DNA of 64,000 nt from Oopsacas minuta (taxonomy: Eukaryota > Porifera > Hexactinellida > Lyssacinosida > Leucopsacidae): positions 124,001 through 188,000 of the forward strand of contig JAKMXF010000299.1 in NCBI GenBank assembly GCA_024704765.1, read 5' to 3'. Positions 1 to 9,032 of this stretch are shown here, piece by piece. Both the position numbers and the translations under genes were made by a program. Below the pieces are notes generated by a model, which was given only the letters and a program-made list of their open reading frames with translations, had not been told where the DNA came from and did not search any database. Positions within the stretch are counted from its first letter, which is position 1. The number at the start of each line of letters is the position of its first letter.

Positions 1-547
1 GGCTGTGAAGAATACGTGTATACAGATGGGTCATGTCTGTCTAACGGAATAACAGCTGATGCTAAAGCAGGTGTAGGAGTATATTGGAGAGAGGAATCTG
101 AGTATAATATTAGTAATAAGTTGGATAATGGAGTACAGACTAACGCTAGAGCAGAACTAGTTGCAATCAAAACTGCACTAGAACAAGGAATACACAAGGT
201 AATACGACTTCCAACCATGGATAATAATCCTTACAAAAATATTTACTCAGGGACTCTTAACTTTATTAATATTATCCATTTGTTCCAAACAGGGTATCAG
301 ATCTCTTGAGGTTAGAAGTGATAGTAAGTACGCGATTAAGTCTTGCAGCATTTGGCTTAAAAAGTGGTATAACAACGGTTGGAAATTATCCAGTAAAGAT
401 GACGTGTGTCATCAAGATGTCCTCATAGAGATAAAACAATTAATTAACAGATATGATGAAGTACGTTGGACACATGTACCTGCACACAAAGGTTATTTTG
501 GTAATGAGATGGCGGATAAGCTAGCCAAGCACGGAGCGCAGAATTAG
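1..547 (+). CDS. RNASEH1: Ribonuclease H1, C-terminal catalytic domain (5' end outside window)
   Basis: RNase H1 cleaves the RNA strand of RNA:DNA hybrids in nucleus and mitochondria. The visible part is the catalytic domain in two exons, 1-198 and 293-547, joined in phase 0 across a 94-bp intron (gtaata...acag). All four metal-binding acidic residues are present: Asp in YTDGS, Glu in ARAEL, Asp in SDSKYA and Asp in EMADKLAK. The C-terminal helix and a WTHVPAHKG loop are intact. The reading frame is open to base 1, so the N-terminal hybrid-binding domain, if present, lies upstream of the window. The domain itself is certain; calling it RNASEH1 rather than another RNase H protein rests on the eukaryotic context. 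Confidence 0.9.
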
Positions 548-683
548 AAATTACCCTTCATTAATTTGTGAACAGAATTGTGTTTATTGAGTTATTTAAT
601 GACGGAGATGATTCTGAGATTATTTATTTATTTGTTTGTTGTATTATGATATTAATTGTTTATAATTATTATACACATTAGCT

Positions 684-1457
684 ATGGATACTGGAAATAG
701 AGGAGTTGTACAGACAATTGTCAACGTGTTACAACGCACATCTGGTAGAGATAAAATAGCTCGTATAATACAGTACGGAGGATTATTTATTGCTTGGCTA
801 ATTGATAAATACAATCTCCCTCAGCACTTCGTTAAGAAGATTATACGTGTGATGATCAGAAGAGAAAGTTTAAGTAATGCTGTACGTGCTATGTCGAGTA
901 GTGCTGGTAACGCGCGTAAAGTATTCAGACTATTCGGTTATATCGAGCAGCTACGAAGCGCGGTATCTGCCCTGTCATTAATTGACCCTAACAAGATGCT
1001 ACTCGTATCTTCTGCTAAGTTATGTGCAGCTGGTTACCTATTCTGTGACAATTTAGTGTGGGTTAATAGTGTAAATATTATCTCATTAAATGCTGATAAA
1101 TGGAAGAAATATGAATACAGATTCTGGCTCACACAAATAGCTCTCAATTCCCTTAGAGATTTCTATGAATGGTGTTTGATAGGTATTCGCGAAATCGAGC
1201 GTATAAATTCCGCGAGAACAGGCGAAGTTATCCCACTAGAACCTAAACCTATCCACACTCGTTTGCTCAGTATCTGCTCTCTAAATAAAGATCTCATCAT
1301 GGACTCTATAACCAATATCATGGACCTGACTATACCCCTGACGAAGTTAGGTTACACCCACATACCAGAGCATATGATCGGTCTGATAGGACTCATAACG
1401 TCTATACTGAGATTAATTCCTATTATATCTCCTATCTACAAACTGCCATACTCATAG
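684..1457 (+). CDS. PEX11: Peroxisomal membrane protein PEX11
   Basis: A single-exon gene of 257 aa. PEX11 proteins sit in the peroxisomal membrane and promote its elongation and division. The N-terminal amphipathic-helix region (about residues 1-60) and the family signature around residues 60-90, with LSNAVRAM and ARKVFRLF, match animal PEX11. Hydrophobic stretches near residues 90-130 and at the C terminus (about 225-255) fit the membrane segments. The length is normal for PEX11A/B (about 250 aa). The start is the first ATG, two bases after a TAG that resembles a splice acceptor. I cannot assign it to the alpha, beta or gamma type. Confidence 0.85.
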   Translation: MDTGNRGVVQTIVNVLQRTSGRDKIARIIQYGGLFIAWLIDKYNLPQHFVKKIIRVMIRRESLSNAVRAMSSSAGNARKVFRLFGYIEQLRSAVSALSLIDPNKMLLVSSAKLCAAGYLFCDNLVWVNSVNIISLNADKWKKYEYRFWLTQIALNSLRDFYEWCLIGIREIERINSARTGEVIPLEPKPIHTRLLSICSLNKDLIMDSITNIMDLTIPLTKLGYTHIPEHMIGLIGLITSILRLIPIISPIYKLPYS

Positions 1458-1533
1458 ATTTAACATATAACTTTATTAGTGAGGGATAAAATATGGAATC
1501 CTTTCATAGTTTGCGATTTTGTACGCATATAGA

Positions 1534-4500
1534 TTATATTAAATTGTTTTGTATATATTGTGCGATTTGATGAAGTATTTCCTTATTGCTAGTTTCGAGT
1601 GCTTCTAGTCTCAAGTAGATTCCATCTTCTGTAAGCCCCTTCTTGAATTCACCTTTCTCAATTTCACTTCCTTCTTTTATTTCAACTAGAAACTCTATTA
1701 AACACAAATATTCTGACTCTAGTTTCACTGCTTTGTCTTCTATCATATCCTCACTATCACTATATTTTCTCTTACACCCTACTACTTGATTATCTTCTTC
1801 CATTGATAAGCTCTCTCTCATCTTCTTTATCCTCTTCTTCCTCCTCTGATTCGCCCACGTATTCCTATACGCAATACATATATACTTGCTACCTTCATAT
1901 ACCTCTATCTCTAGCTGTAAGCTCTCAAACACATCCATTAGCACTTTATCTATCTTCATTGTAGCTCCTTCTTCCTATAGATCAACATACAAATAAGTAA
2001 TTGAGTATTTTGGTTATTATAATCAGTTGATTGAATACCTTGTATAATTGTATAAATAAAGGTTTTTGTACTGAGGGCGTTATCAATGGTACCCAGCTTT
2101 TGAAATGCAGATCAAACGACCAGGCTATCGCCCATCTTCTCGTCTTGCCTTGTATAAACTCAGTTTGGGTTATTTTAGGTACTTTCTCGGCTTCTAACAC
2201 CTTCAGTAGAATAGCTACATGACATTTCTTCCCTAACATGGATGAGAACCATGTCACTCTGTTTCTGAGTAGTAAACTTTCTTCGATTATCTTCTTCACA
2301 AACTTTAGTTCGCCTCCCTCTGTTACACATTCCTCCAGCATACATTCCTGCCGTGATGTGTTGTTGCTAGGGCGGTGACTTGTCCGATCTTCTGGTGCTA
2401 AATAAAGTATATACATATTTAATTAAATTTTAATTACAGATTTATTAGCAAAAAATGAGTTTTCTTTCCTCTTCAAAACCCATAACAGATATCAAAGTTG
2501 TCTCCAACAAGACAGAGTTACCAGCTGGCTATCAGCTGTTAGAATACTCAGCTGATGGACAGAAAGTACAGTTATGGGAGGGTAGACATTATCTCAGCGT
2601 CAGTAAGAGGTACCTGTGTTTCTCAAGGCAAAACTTTGATATAGGTAAGCTATTTGTGTAAATTAATATCCAACCAACTCGTAAACATGTGCGGTTAGAA
2701 ATTGTTCTCTATCAATATACACTTTATAAACGGTTGAAATGACTTCAAATTCCATGATAGAATTTATTCCCATTATACTATGCTCAGCTCCCCTTGGTAT
2801 TACGCTTGTTTGTTGCTTCGCTTGCTGTTGCTGGTACAAATTTTTAACGAAACAAGTTGAAAGAGCATCTGCAAGACCAAATTTCAGACAACAGACAGTT
2901 GCAATTGTTCCACCAGAGCTAATATTCACGGTATCGGATGTACCTGGTTATTCTAATTCCATCATATTGCCTCTACCTAGTTATGAACAAACACAAAATA
3001 CAAATTCTATTGTATTAGCACCAGACACGGATTTTCCCCCTTCTTACGAAGATATATCTAAAGTATAAATAGCTATATATTATAATAATAATAATAATTT
3101 TGTTATATCATTCACTTTATATGATTAAATATTAATATTATAACACCTTATTCTTAGGTTGTATTGAGACCGCGGGTACTGAGGGCTTCACGTTAATAGA
3201 TGACAACCCTCCTTTGGATAAACAAGTAGTCATAACTGACATAAAAATACAGAGTAATACCATGCAACTGGTTGAAGGATTCACTCACGTAGATCAGACA
3301 TTTGACGATGCACAACCGGCTCTAAAGAAGCACAATTTACTACTCAAGTACAGCAAAAGAACACTCGTAAAGCAAGCAGTAACTCAGATTATATTTGTAG
3401 ATTCAGGACAGCTTGGCAGTGTAAGATATTAATCATCTATTAATTAACAGTTATCTTATGTTAGAACTATATGACAGGTTCCTCCTAAATTCAACATACT
3501 CCCGAGTATAAATGGTTACAGCCTGTGTTTCATGCTATCTCCTATCAATAATACTGTAACTACAGCTCCCAAATATAACGTAAAGACAGTAGAACAACAA
3601 CTTAAGGTATGTACACACCTAATAATACATTACACAATTTATATTATTTTGAATAGGAACTTGAAATGAACTCTGGAGCCCAAATGAACCAATCTAATCC
3701 AATAGAGAAGGTTAATCCTATGGAGTTTATAGAAAGATTACCATTCAAGACAAGTGAGTTGCTTGGCTTTAAAGGCATGAACGAGTACAACTCTATTTTA
3801 AATAATAAGATACGTGTAATGACGGAGGATGAGATAGAGTCTAAATTCACTTTTGACTTCTCAAAAGAGAGAAAGATTGTAGAAGCAGCTATCTAGTTTT
3901 ATACAGATTTGTGATTAACTTTTGTGACTATTTATGATTGTTGTTGATGATGATTTAGCATAATGCATTAATATTTATTTTGAATACTTAACTCGGATCT
4001 AATTTAATTCTCTTAGCAAAATGGCTAGCCAGTTAGTTGCCACTTCTACTGAGACCGCACCAGACCAATCATTCATTTTTACACCTATAACTGCAACCAA
4101 TGAGGACATACTCAGTGAGAAAAGTACAGCCGAATTGTTGAATAAGTGGGGCTTAACACATAGCCTATTCAAATCAACTTTCTCTTTTGACAAACTTTAT
4201 AAAGAGTATCAATCGGAGAAGATTGTTAGAGACTTTTTCACGGATTCTAGCAACTTCATGTTCTTCCATTCCCCACCTGGAAAGTCTATTAATTTGAATG
4301 TAGATACTCTAAAGATAATTCCTATGACCTGTACTGTAACTAACATGGACTTTTTCGACAGACTTTACGTAGAATCTAGCGCAGAGGGACCTGGCCTGGT
4401 TAAGAAAAGTGGAAATATTTGTGGTTGTTTTGAAGAAATGTTCTATGGAATGTATATTGGAGATGAGCTTAGAAAAATGTTCGTATCAGATGAATCAGAT

Positions 4501-6657
4501 CAATTAGGTATATTCTCTGAATCTGAGATGGATGAGTTCATTTATAATCTCTTAAAACTAGTATGTTTGGGTGGTACAGTTAACCAATATGAAGATACAC
4601 TACAACCTTATCTTGAGGTTGTATTGCAGTTATATAGGAATCTCATTACAGTAGTGAAAGACCCCATAAGTGAAGAAATCCGCACTAGCTCATTAGTTTA
4701 CACTGTTACTGGGTATAATCAGGACAAACTCATATTCCCGAGCAACCACGTACACCCACAGAATGTATGTTATGCTATAATTGATCCGGCAAAGAGGCGC
4801 TTAACTACTTTTTACCATATATGGAATTAATTTCTATTATTCATAAACATTATCACTTATTAATCCTTGTATATTGTAATTTTATCAATTAGTGCTTAGC
4901 TTGTATTATGAAGCTAAAATGGGGTATACTGAGTGCTGGTAAAATTTCGCATGATTTCGTATCTGCTCTGAAAGCGCTTCCGTCAGCAGAACACCAGGTG
5001 GTGGCAGTGGCCGCGAGAAATGAGAAGTCTGCTCAAGAATTCGCGACTTTTCACACAATTCCTAAGTTCTACGGTGGTTACCAGAGCTTGTATGCAGATG
5101 AAGAAGTACAAATAGTGTATATCGGTAAGTTTATCACTTTAACTTCACCAATAAACAAGCATATTATTATAACTTGTATTCTAGGAGTTACTAATCCACA
5201 ACACCTAGAATGTGTGAAACAAGCGTTAGTTCATAAGAAGCATGTCTTATGTGAGAAACCCCTAGGTATAAACTGTAGAGAAGTAGAAGAGATGGTTACA
5301 ACAGCTAGTGCTAATAAAGTATTCTTTATGGAAGCAGTATGGACTAGATTTATACCCAGCACTAATGCATTAAGAGAAGAGTTAATTAGCGGTAGTATAG
5401 GGGAGATACGGTATATACATGCTGAATTTGGTATTCATCCTATACCTTTGCCTGCTAGAATGAGTGATCCTGATTTAGGGGGTGGATCAATACTAGACCT
5501 TGGTGTGTATGTGGTTAATCTAACTAGCATGGTAATGGGTAATAAACGTCCGTCTAAGATTAGTGTATCTGGATCAAGAAATGATAAGGGAGTAGATGAG
5601 TCAGCGTATTTCACTTTAGAGTATCCTGGAGACGTTGTAGCTCAATTGGCATGTAGTGCTGTAGTACAAATGAATAATACTCTAAGTGTGTACGGCTCAA
5701 AAGGATATCTGCGGCTGGCAACACCTTTCCATGCCTCAGACAAGCTAGAGACCAGTGATGGAGTAAGAGAATTCCCCTTTCCACAATCTGATGCCAAATA
5801 TAACTTCAGAAATTCAGTAGCTCTATGCTATGAAGCAGTACACTGTAGAGAATGCATTATGCAAGGAAAGACAGAGAGTCCAATAATGCCATTAGAAGAT
5901 AGCTGGGTTGTGTGTGGTATACTGGATGAAGCAAGGAAACAATTAAGTGTCAAATATCCCCAGGACATATAGTAGCTCTATTTTATTATTTGTACTATTA
6001 ATAGTTTATTTCTTACCTGTTTTCTCCTTTATGCTTGAATAAAATGGAGGGTTACACATAACAAAATTGAATTTAACATCTCTCCATTCCTTGCCCAAGA
6101 TAGTTAACAATAAATTACTGTTTATTTCTACTGGCTTGGCTAGCTTTATGTTATCTTCTAGATTGTTGTTTAGGATTATCTTTTCTGCTATCTGTAATGA
6201 GGTAGTTGCTATTTCAGTACCTACGTAATAGGAAGCATACACATGTACACGAAAATAACATAACAATAAGATAATTACCGTAAAATCTCCAATTATTCAT
6301 CCTTACCCCAAGCAGGGGGTAAATACAAGAAGCTCCCACCCCTATATCCAGTCCTATGACCTCTGGACCCTTAGGTACCTCCCCCTCATCCTCAGACAAC
6401 AGGTCCTCTATCCAATGTAGATAGTTCAATCGTAGAGGTATTGTAGGTACCAAATGTTCCTCATCAATGTCCCATTTCAAATTGAAATCCTGAGCTAACA
6501 ATGCTTTAGTAAGCTCTTTTACTGCTTTGTTGTTTGAGAAATCAATTGTGCCATATTCTGTTGTCCTCTGAAAAATATAAGGCTGTAGTGATGGATAGCT
6601 TCTTGATAGCTGTAGAAAGTCTGCAGGATTTTTCCAATACTTATTACGTGGGTGCAT
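1534..6657 (-). CDS. METTL16: METTL16, U6 snRNA/MAT2A m6A methyltransferase, with a gene-filled intron
   Basis: METTL16 adds N6-methyladenosine to U6 snRNA and to hairpins of SAM-synthetase mRNA. Four exons on the minus strand: 6657-6279, 6220-6017, 2397-2039 and 1974-1534 (460 aa). All joins keep frame (phases 1, 1, 0). Exon 1 carries the N-terminal arm (MHPRNKYWKNPADF) and the SAM site LDIGVGASCIYPLL; exon 2 ends with the catalytic NPPF motif. Exon 3 resumes with GGELKFVKKII and the LGKKCHVAILL segment, exactly the order in human METTL16. Exon 4 resembles the C-terminal VCR RNA-binding domain. The third intron, 6016-2398 (3619 bp), contains MVB12, CFAP300 and DHDH on the plus strand. The phase-1 join G|CA across that intron gives Ala and restores the conserved order, so the host structure looks secure. 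Confidence 0.9.
2455..3896 (+). CDS. MVB12: MVB12, ESCRT-I subunit (MABP plus UMA domains)
   Basis: MVB12 is the fourth subunit of ESCRT-I, which sorts ubiquitinated membrane proteins into multivesicular bodies. Exons 2455-2644, 3158-3420, 3478-3606 and 3657-3896 give 273 aa. The N-terminal MABP domain is recognisable from PITDIKVVSN, the PAGYQLL turn and RYLCFSR, followed by the second strand set in exon 2. The C-terminal UMA box, which docks onto VPS37/TSG101, is visible as NPMEFIERLPF and ESKFTFDFSKERKIVE. Length is close to human MVB12A/B (273-319 aa). The gene lies wholly inside a METTL16 intron on the opposite strand, and its first intron (2645-3157) contains another ORF. MVB12A and MVB12B cannot be told apart here. 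Confidence 0.82.
2739..3068 (+). CDS. Small single-pass membrane protein with PPxY motif (putative), inside MVB12 intron 1
   Basis: A 109-aa intronless ORF. Residues about 8-32 form one hydrophobic, Cys-rich segment (VCCFACCCW) followed by basic residues, which fits a single-pass protein with the C terminus in the cytosol. The tail ends in LPSY (79-82) and PPSY (100-103), the second being a canonical PPxY ligand for WW domains of NEDD4-family ubiquitin ligases. I do not recognise the family; shisa-like and other short PPxY adaptors have the same plan. It lies in the same strand as MVB12, within its 513-bp first intron. No clear acceptor-like site precedes its ATG. It could also be an alternative exon or a chance ORF, but the ordered TM-plus-PPxY layout argues for a real protein. 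Confidence 0.5.
   Translation: MTSNSMIEFIPIILCSAPLGITLVCCFACCCWYKFLTKQVERASARPNFRQQTVAIVPPELIFTVSDVPGYSNSIILPLPSYEQTQNTNSIVLAPDTDFPPSYEDISKV
4021..4830 (+). CDS. CFAP300: CFAP300, dynein-arm assembly factor
   Basis: A single-exon gene of 269 aa matching human C11orf70/CFAP300 (267 aa), a cytoplasmic factor needed to assemble outer and inner dynein arms of motile cilia. The conserved features are visible in order: an F-F-K/T-D segment near residue 72, FFDRLY about 110, the GDELRKMF helix about 150, and the strongest block, LVCLGGTVNQYEDTLQPYLE, near 185-205. The end of the protein keeps YAIIDPAKRRL. It sits 190 bp before DHDH and inside the METTL16 intron. A pyrimidine-rich stretch ending in TTAG lies four bases before the ATG. 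Its presence implies that the organism has motile cilia. Confidence 0.85.
   Translation: MASQLVATSTETAPDQSFIFTPITATNEDILSEKSTAELLNKWGLTHSLFKSTFSFDKLYKEYQSEKIVRDFFTDSSNFMFFHSPPGKSINLNVDTLKIIPMTCTVTNMDFFDRLYVESSAEGPGLVKKSGNICGCFEEMFYGMYIGDELRKMFVSDESDQLGIFSESEMDEFIYNLLKLVCLGGTVNQYEDTLQPYLEVVLQLYRNLITVVKDPISEEIRTSSLVYTVTGYNQDKLIFPSNHVHPQNVCYAIIDPAKRRLTTFYHIWN
4908..5972 (+). CDS. DHDH: Dihydrodiol dehydrogenase-like oxidoreductase (GFO/IDH/MocA family)
   Basis: Two exons, 4908-5124 and 5185-5972, give 334 aa, the same length as human DHDH. The enzyme oxidises trans-dihydrodiols of aromatics and some sugars with NADP. The N-terminal Rossmann fold begins at WGILSAGKISHDF. The conserved dinucleotide-domain lysine is seen in EKPLG, and the substrate domain contains MEAVWTRFIP and LDLGVYVVN, both typical. 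The 60-bp intron is a multiple of three without a stop codon, so intron retention would add 20 residues in frame. The gene is the last of the nested plus-strand genes inside the METTL16 intron; its stop is 44 bp from the end of METTL16 exon 2. Confidence 0.88.
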   Translation: MKLKWGILSAGKISHDFVSALKALPSAEHQVVAVAARNEKSAQEFATFHTIPKFYGGYQSLYADEEVQIVYIGKFITLTSPINKHIIITCILGVTNPQHLECVKQALVHKKHVLCEKPLGINCREVEEMVTTASANKVFFMEAVWTRFIPSTNALREELISGSIGEIRYIHAEFGIHPIPLPARMSDPDLGGGSILDLGVYVVNLTSMVMGNKRPSKISVSGSRNDKGVDESAYFTLEYPGDVVAQLACSAVVQMNNTLSVYGSKGYLRLATPFHASDKLETSDGVREFPFPQSDAKYNFRNSVALCYEAVHCRECIMQGKTESPIMPLEDSWVVCGILDEARKQLSVKYPQDI

Positions 6658-6806
6658 TTGGATACAGCTAAGCGCGATATTGCATAATTATAATTTTGTA
6701 ATTTTAACCACGAATCATTTTAAGTATTAAGGTGAATTTAATTAGTGAAGGTCATTCCACCTCGATTATATAAAGTAAATGATCCCTGCAGAATATTATA
6801 AGAAAT
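6658..6806. promoter_or_regulatory. Probable shared promoter region of METTL16 (-) and PMM (+)
   Basis: The two genes are divergent and only 149 bp separate their start codons, so both promoters and 5' leaders must lie here or extend into the genes. The segment is AT-rich with no obvious TATA box that I would defend. Inferred from layout only. Confidence 0.4.
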
Positions 6807-7556
6807 ATGACTGACAGTTTGGAAAGCACTATTTGTCTGTTTGACGTGGATGGTACTCTTACGCCATCTAGGAATCCTGCTACCCAAGAGATGTTGCAAT
6901 ATCTTAACGAGCTAAAGGGTAAGGTAGCACTTGCCTGGGTAAGCGGGTCAGATTTGGTTAAAATATCAGATCAATTAGATGGAAGAGAAAATACAATTTC
7001 TCTCTTCAAATATTGCTTCGCAGAAAATGGCTTAGTAGCTTTTAAGGAGGGTAATTTAATAAGCAAGCAGGATATAGTAAAACATATGGGAGATAAAAAT
7101 GTTAAAGAATTCGTCAATTTCTGTTTGAAGTATATAGCGGATATTGATATACCGAAAAAGCGCGGAACATTCATTGAACTGAGGACAGGATTAATAAATT
7201 TATGTCCTGTCGGTCGAAACTGTTCTCAAGAGGAGAGAGAAGAATTCTCCGATTTTGATATGGAACATAAAGTCCGTGAAAAGTTCGTTGAAGTTCTAAA
7301 GAAAGAATTTGCTCATATGAAATTGAGGTTTGTAATCGGAGGTCAGATTAGTATTGACGTGTTCCCTGAGGGATGGGATAAAACATTCTGTCTAAACATT
7401 CTCGAGAAGGAAGGAGTGAAAACTATCCACTTCTTCGGGGATAGAGCCTATCCCGGGGGTAATGATTATGAAGCTTATATGGATGACAGGACTATAGGTC
7501 ATAAAGTTAAAAATCCTGATGAGACAATTCAACTACTCAAACAGTTATTCCCTTGA
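6807..7556 (+). CDS. PMM2: Phosphomannomutase
   Basis: A single exon of 249 aa (human PMM2 is 246). The enzyme converts mannose-6-phosphate to mannose-1-phosphate for GDP-mannose and N-glycan synthesis in the cytosol. It belongs to the HAD superfamily: the nucleophile motif is DVDGTLT (residues 13-19), where the first Asp is phosphorylated and the second acts as acid/base. Later motifs are intact: the Ser of WVSGSD, NLCPVGR in the cap domain, and the metal-binding loop GDRAYPGGNDYE. No change would obviously disable it. PMM1 and PMM2 cannot be separated by eye. It shares a short divergent promoter with METTL16. Confidence 0.92.
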   Translation: MTDSLESTICLFDVDGTLTPSRNPATQEMLQYLNELKGKVALAWVSGSDLVKISDQLDGRENTISLFKYCFAENGLVAFKEGNLISKQDIVKHMGDKNVKEFVNFCLKYIADIDIPKKRGTFIELRTGLINLCPVGRNCSQEEREEFSDFDMEHKVREKFVEVLKKEFAHMKLRFVIGGQISIDVFPEGWDKTFCLNILEKEGVKTIHFFGDRAYPGGNDYEAYMDDRTIGHKVKNPDETIQLLKQLFP

Positions 7557-7704
7557 TTCTTACTCAGGGATCATATTTGCAACATTTTGAGTTATCTAGT
7601 TGTTTGTTTGTTGTGTGTAATTATTTAATGTGAGTGTATCCAGAATTCTAAATAGTTGTTTACAAAACAACTTGTGTACATAACTTATTTTTTAGAATAA
7701 ACAA

Positions 7705-8358
7705 ATGGAAGAGATAAAAGACATTTTATCTAATTCCAAAGAGAAATCAAACCCAGGAAAAAGTGAGGTTCTTCAACAATTTGTGCTTACACAATCAAAG
7801 GAGAACACCTACTGTAAAGAAGCTAATATAATTCTCCTCAAAATGTACACATTATTCCCAGAATGTCATCACAATCTAACAGTATGTCTAATTCTACTGA
7901 AGGCTCTAGCTGCACTGCCTGAAACAGATTTCGTATTGTGTAAATCACTAATCCCACACAATAAACATAACGACTCTGGTATCGCTAGAATATTCAAAAT
8001 GCACCAATTCTTGGAGAGATGCCAGTTCAATGAGTTCTGGCTCTACCTCAAAGAGAATGAAGACATTATAAAGGGGGTAACAGGCTTTAAGGAGTCCATA
8101 CTTACCTATATTAAAGGTGTCATAAAGCTAACCTATAAGAGTTTACATAGAGATATGTTATCTAAACTCTTATATACTAAGGGTAAGGAATTGGATCAGC
8201 TGATTGCTAAAGAAGGATGGAAACTCAAAGAAAATGGAACTGTTGAAGTGAGAAGTTCAGCTGATTTTGCTGCTATAGCAAGCAAGCAGTATTCTTCATT
8301 CAAAGAGTTCTCAGTACAAAGTATTTCTAATTCGTTATACTTGGATATGAATCAGTGA
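7705..8358 (+). CDS. EIF3K: Eukaryotic translation initiation factor 3 subunit K
   Basis: A single exon of 217 aa, equal to human eIF3k (218 aa). This is a peripheral PCI-like subunit of the eIF3 complex, which recruits mRNA to the 40S ribosome. The HEAT-like N-terminal half is recognised from TQSKENTYCKEANIILLKMY and the LLKALAALPETDF helix with LCKSLI, and the winged-helix half from ITGF-like VTGFKES and the GW segment (EGWKL) near residue 170. A run of T ending in TTAG lies nine bases before the ATG. Spacing to PMM upstream is 148 bp. Confidence 0.88.
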   Translation: MEEIKDILSNSKEKSNPGKSEVLQQFVLTQSKENTYCKEANIILLKMYTLFPECHHNLTVCLILLKALAALPETDFVLCKSLIPHNKHNDSGIARIFKMHQFLERCQFNEFWLYLKENEDIIKGVTGFKESILTYIKGVIKLTYKSLHRDMLSKLLYTKGKELDQLIAKEGWKLKENGTVEVRSSADFAAIASKQYSSFKEFSVQSISNSLYLDMNQ

Positions 8359-9032
8359 ATTGTATTATTATTGTTTAGATTAATAGTCAGATAATATTTG
8401 TTTATTAAAATTGAGAATAACAATTTTAATAAAGTAGAAATTGTAATAATAAGAAGGAAAATTATATTTTGACTACTATATATGACTTATTTAATTTCTC
8501 CATTCTTATTGTGAGTCTACACTGATGTAAGGTGTTGTATTAGGGAATTATATTTAATTAGAATTTATCAATAAATATATTTGTATTATTAAGACTTTCT
8601 AAATATATATTGAGATATTATCTGAATACAACTTCCTATATTGAACCGAACCTTTAGCTTCTGTACTGCATACAGTGGTGTTCGCCTAGCATATCATATT
8701 TTGCACGAATTTCCCTTGCTAATACGCTATTAGAGGAATTATTTCCGATACAAAATGGACTCTAAATCCTTGAAAAAACTTGCTATTAGGCGAATAGCTA
8801 ATAGCCAAACGTCACTTGTAAATATAGAACGTTCTAATACAAATCCTATAGTTTGTAACTCATTATGTTATTTTGCATAATTTGCATTATTTATGAGAAC
8901 TATCACATAATTATACTACAGTTTTACGAGCATGTTTGATGTATAATTTACTACTAGAACCAAGTTATGTTCTTGGTATAACAAGTGGGGTAGACAAACA
9001 CGGATGTTCTAGTCACAACCAATTTATGCTTT
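8359..9032. other. Intergenic region, no gene seen; weak inverted repeat
   Basis: 674 bp of AT-rich DNA between EIF3K and SUPT20H. Within it, a stretch near 8690-8805 has short inverted ends (TTCGCCTA near 8695 and TAGGCGAA near 8790), which may be an eroded inverted-repeat element. No ORF, tRNA or other feature that I can support. Confidence 0.4.

Noticed and set aside
2031-2222. 63-codon plus-strand ORF over METTL16 exon 3
   Set aside because: Shadow of the conserved METTL16 minus-strand frame.
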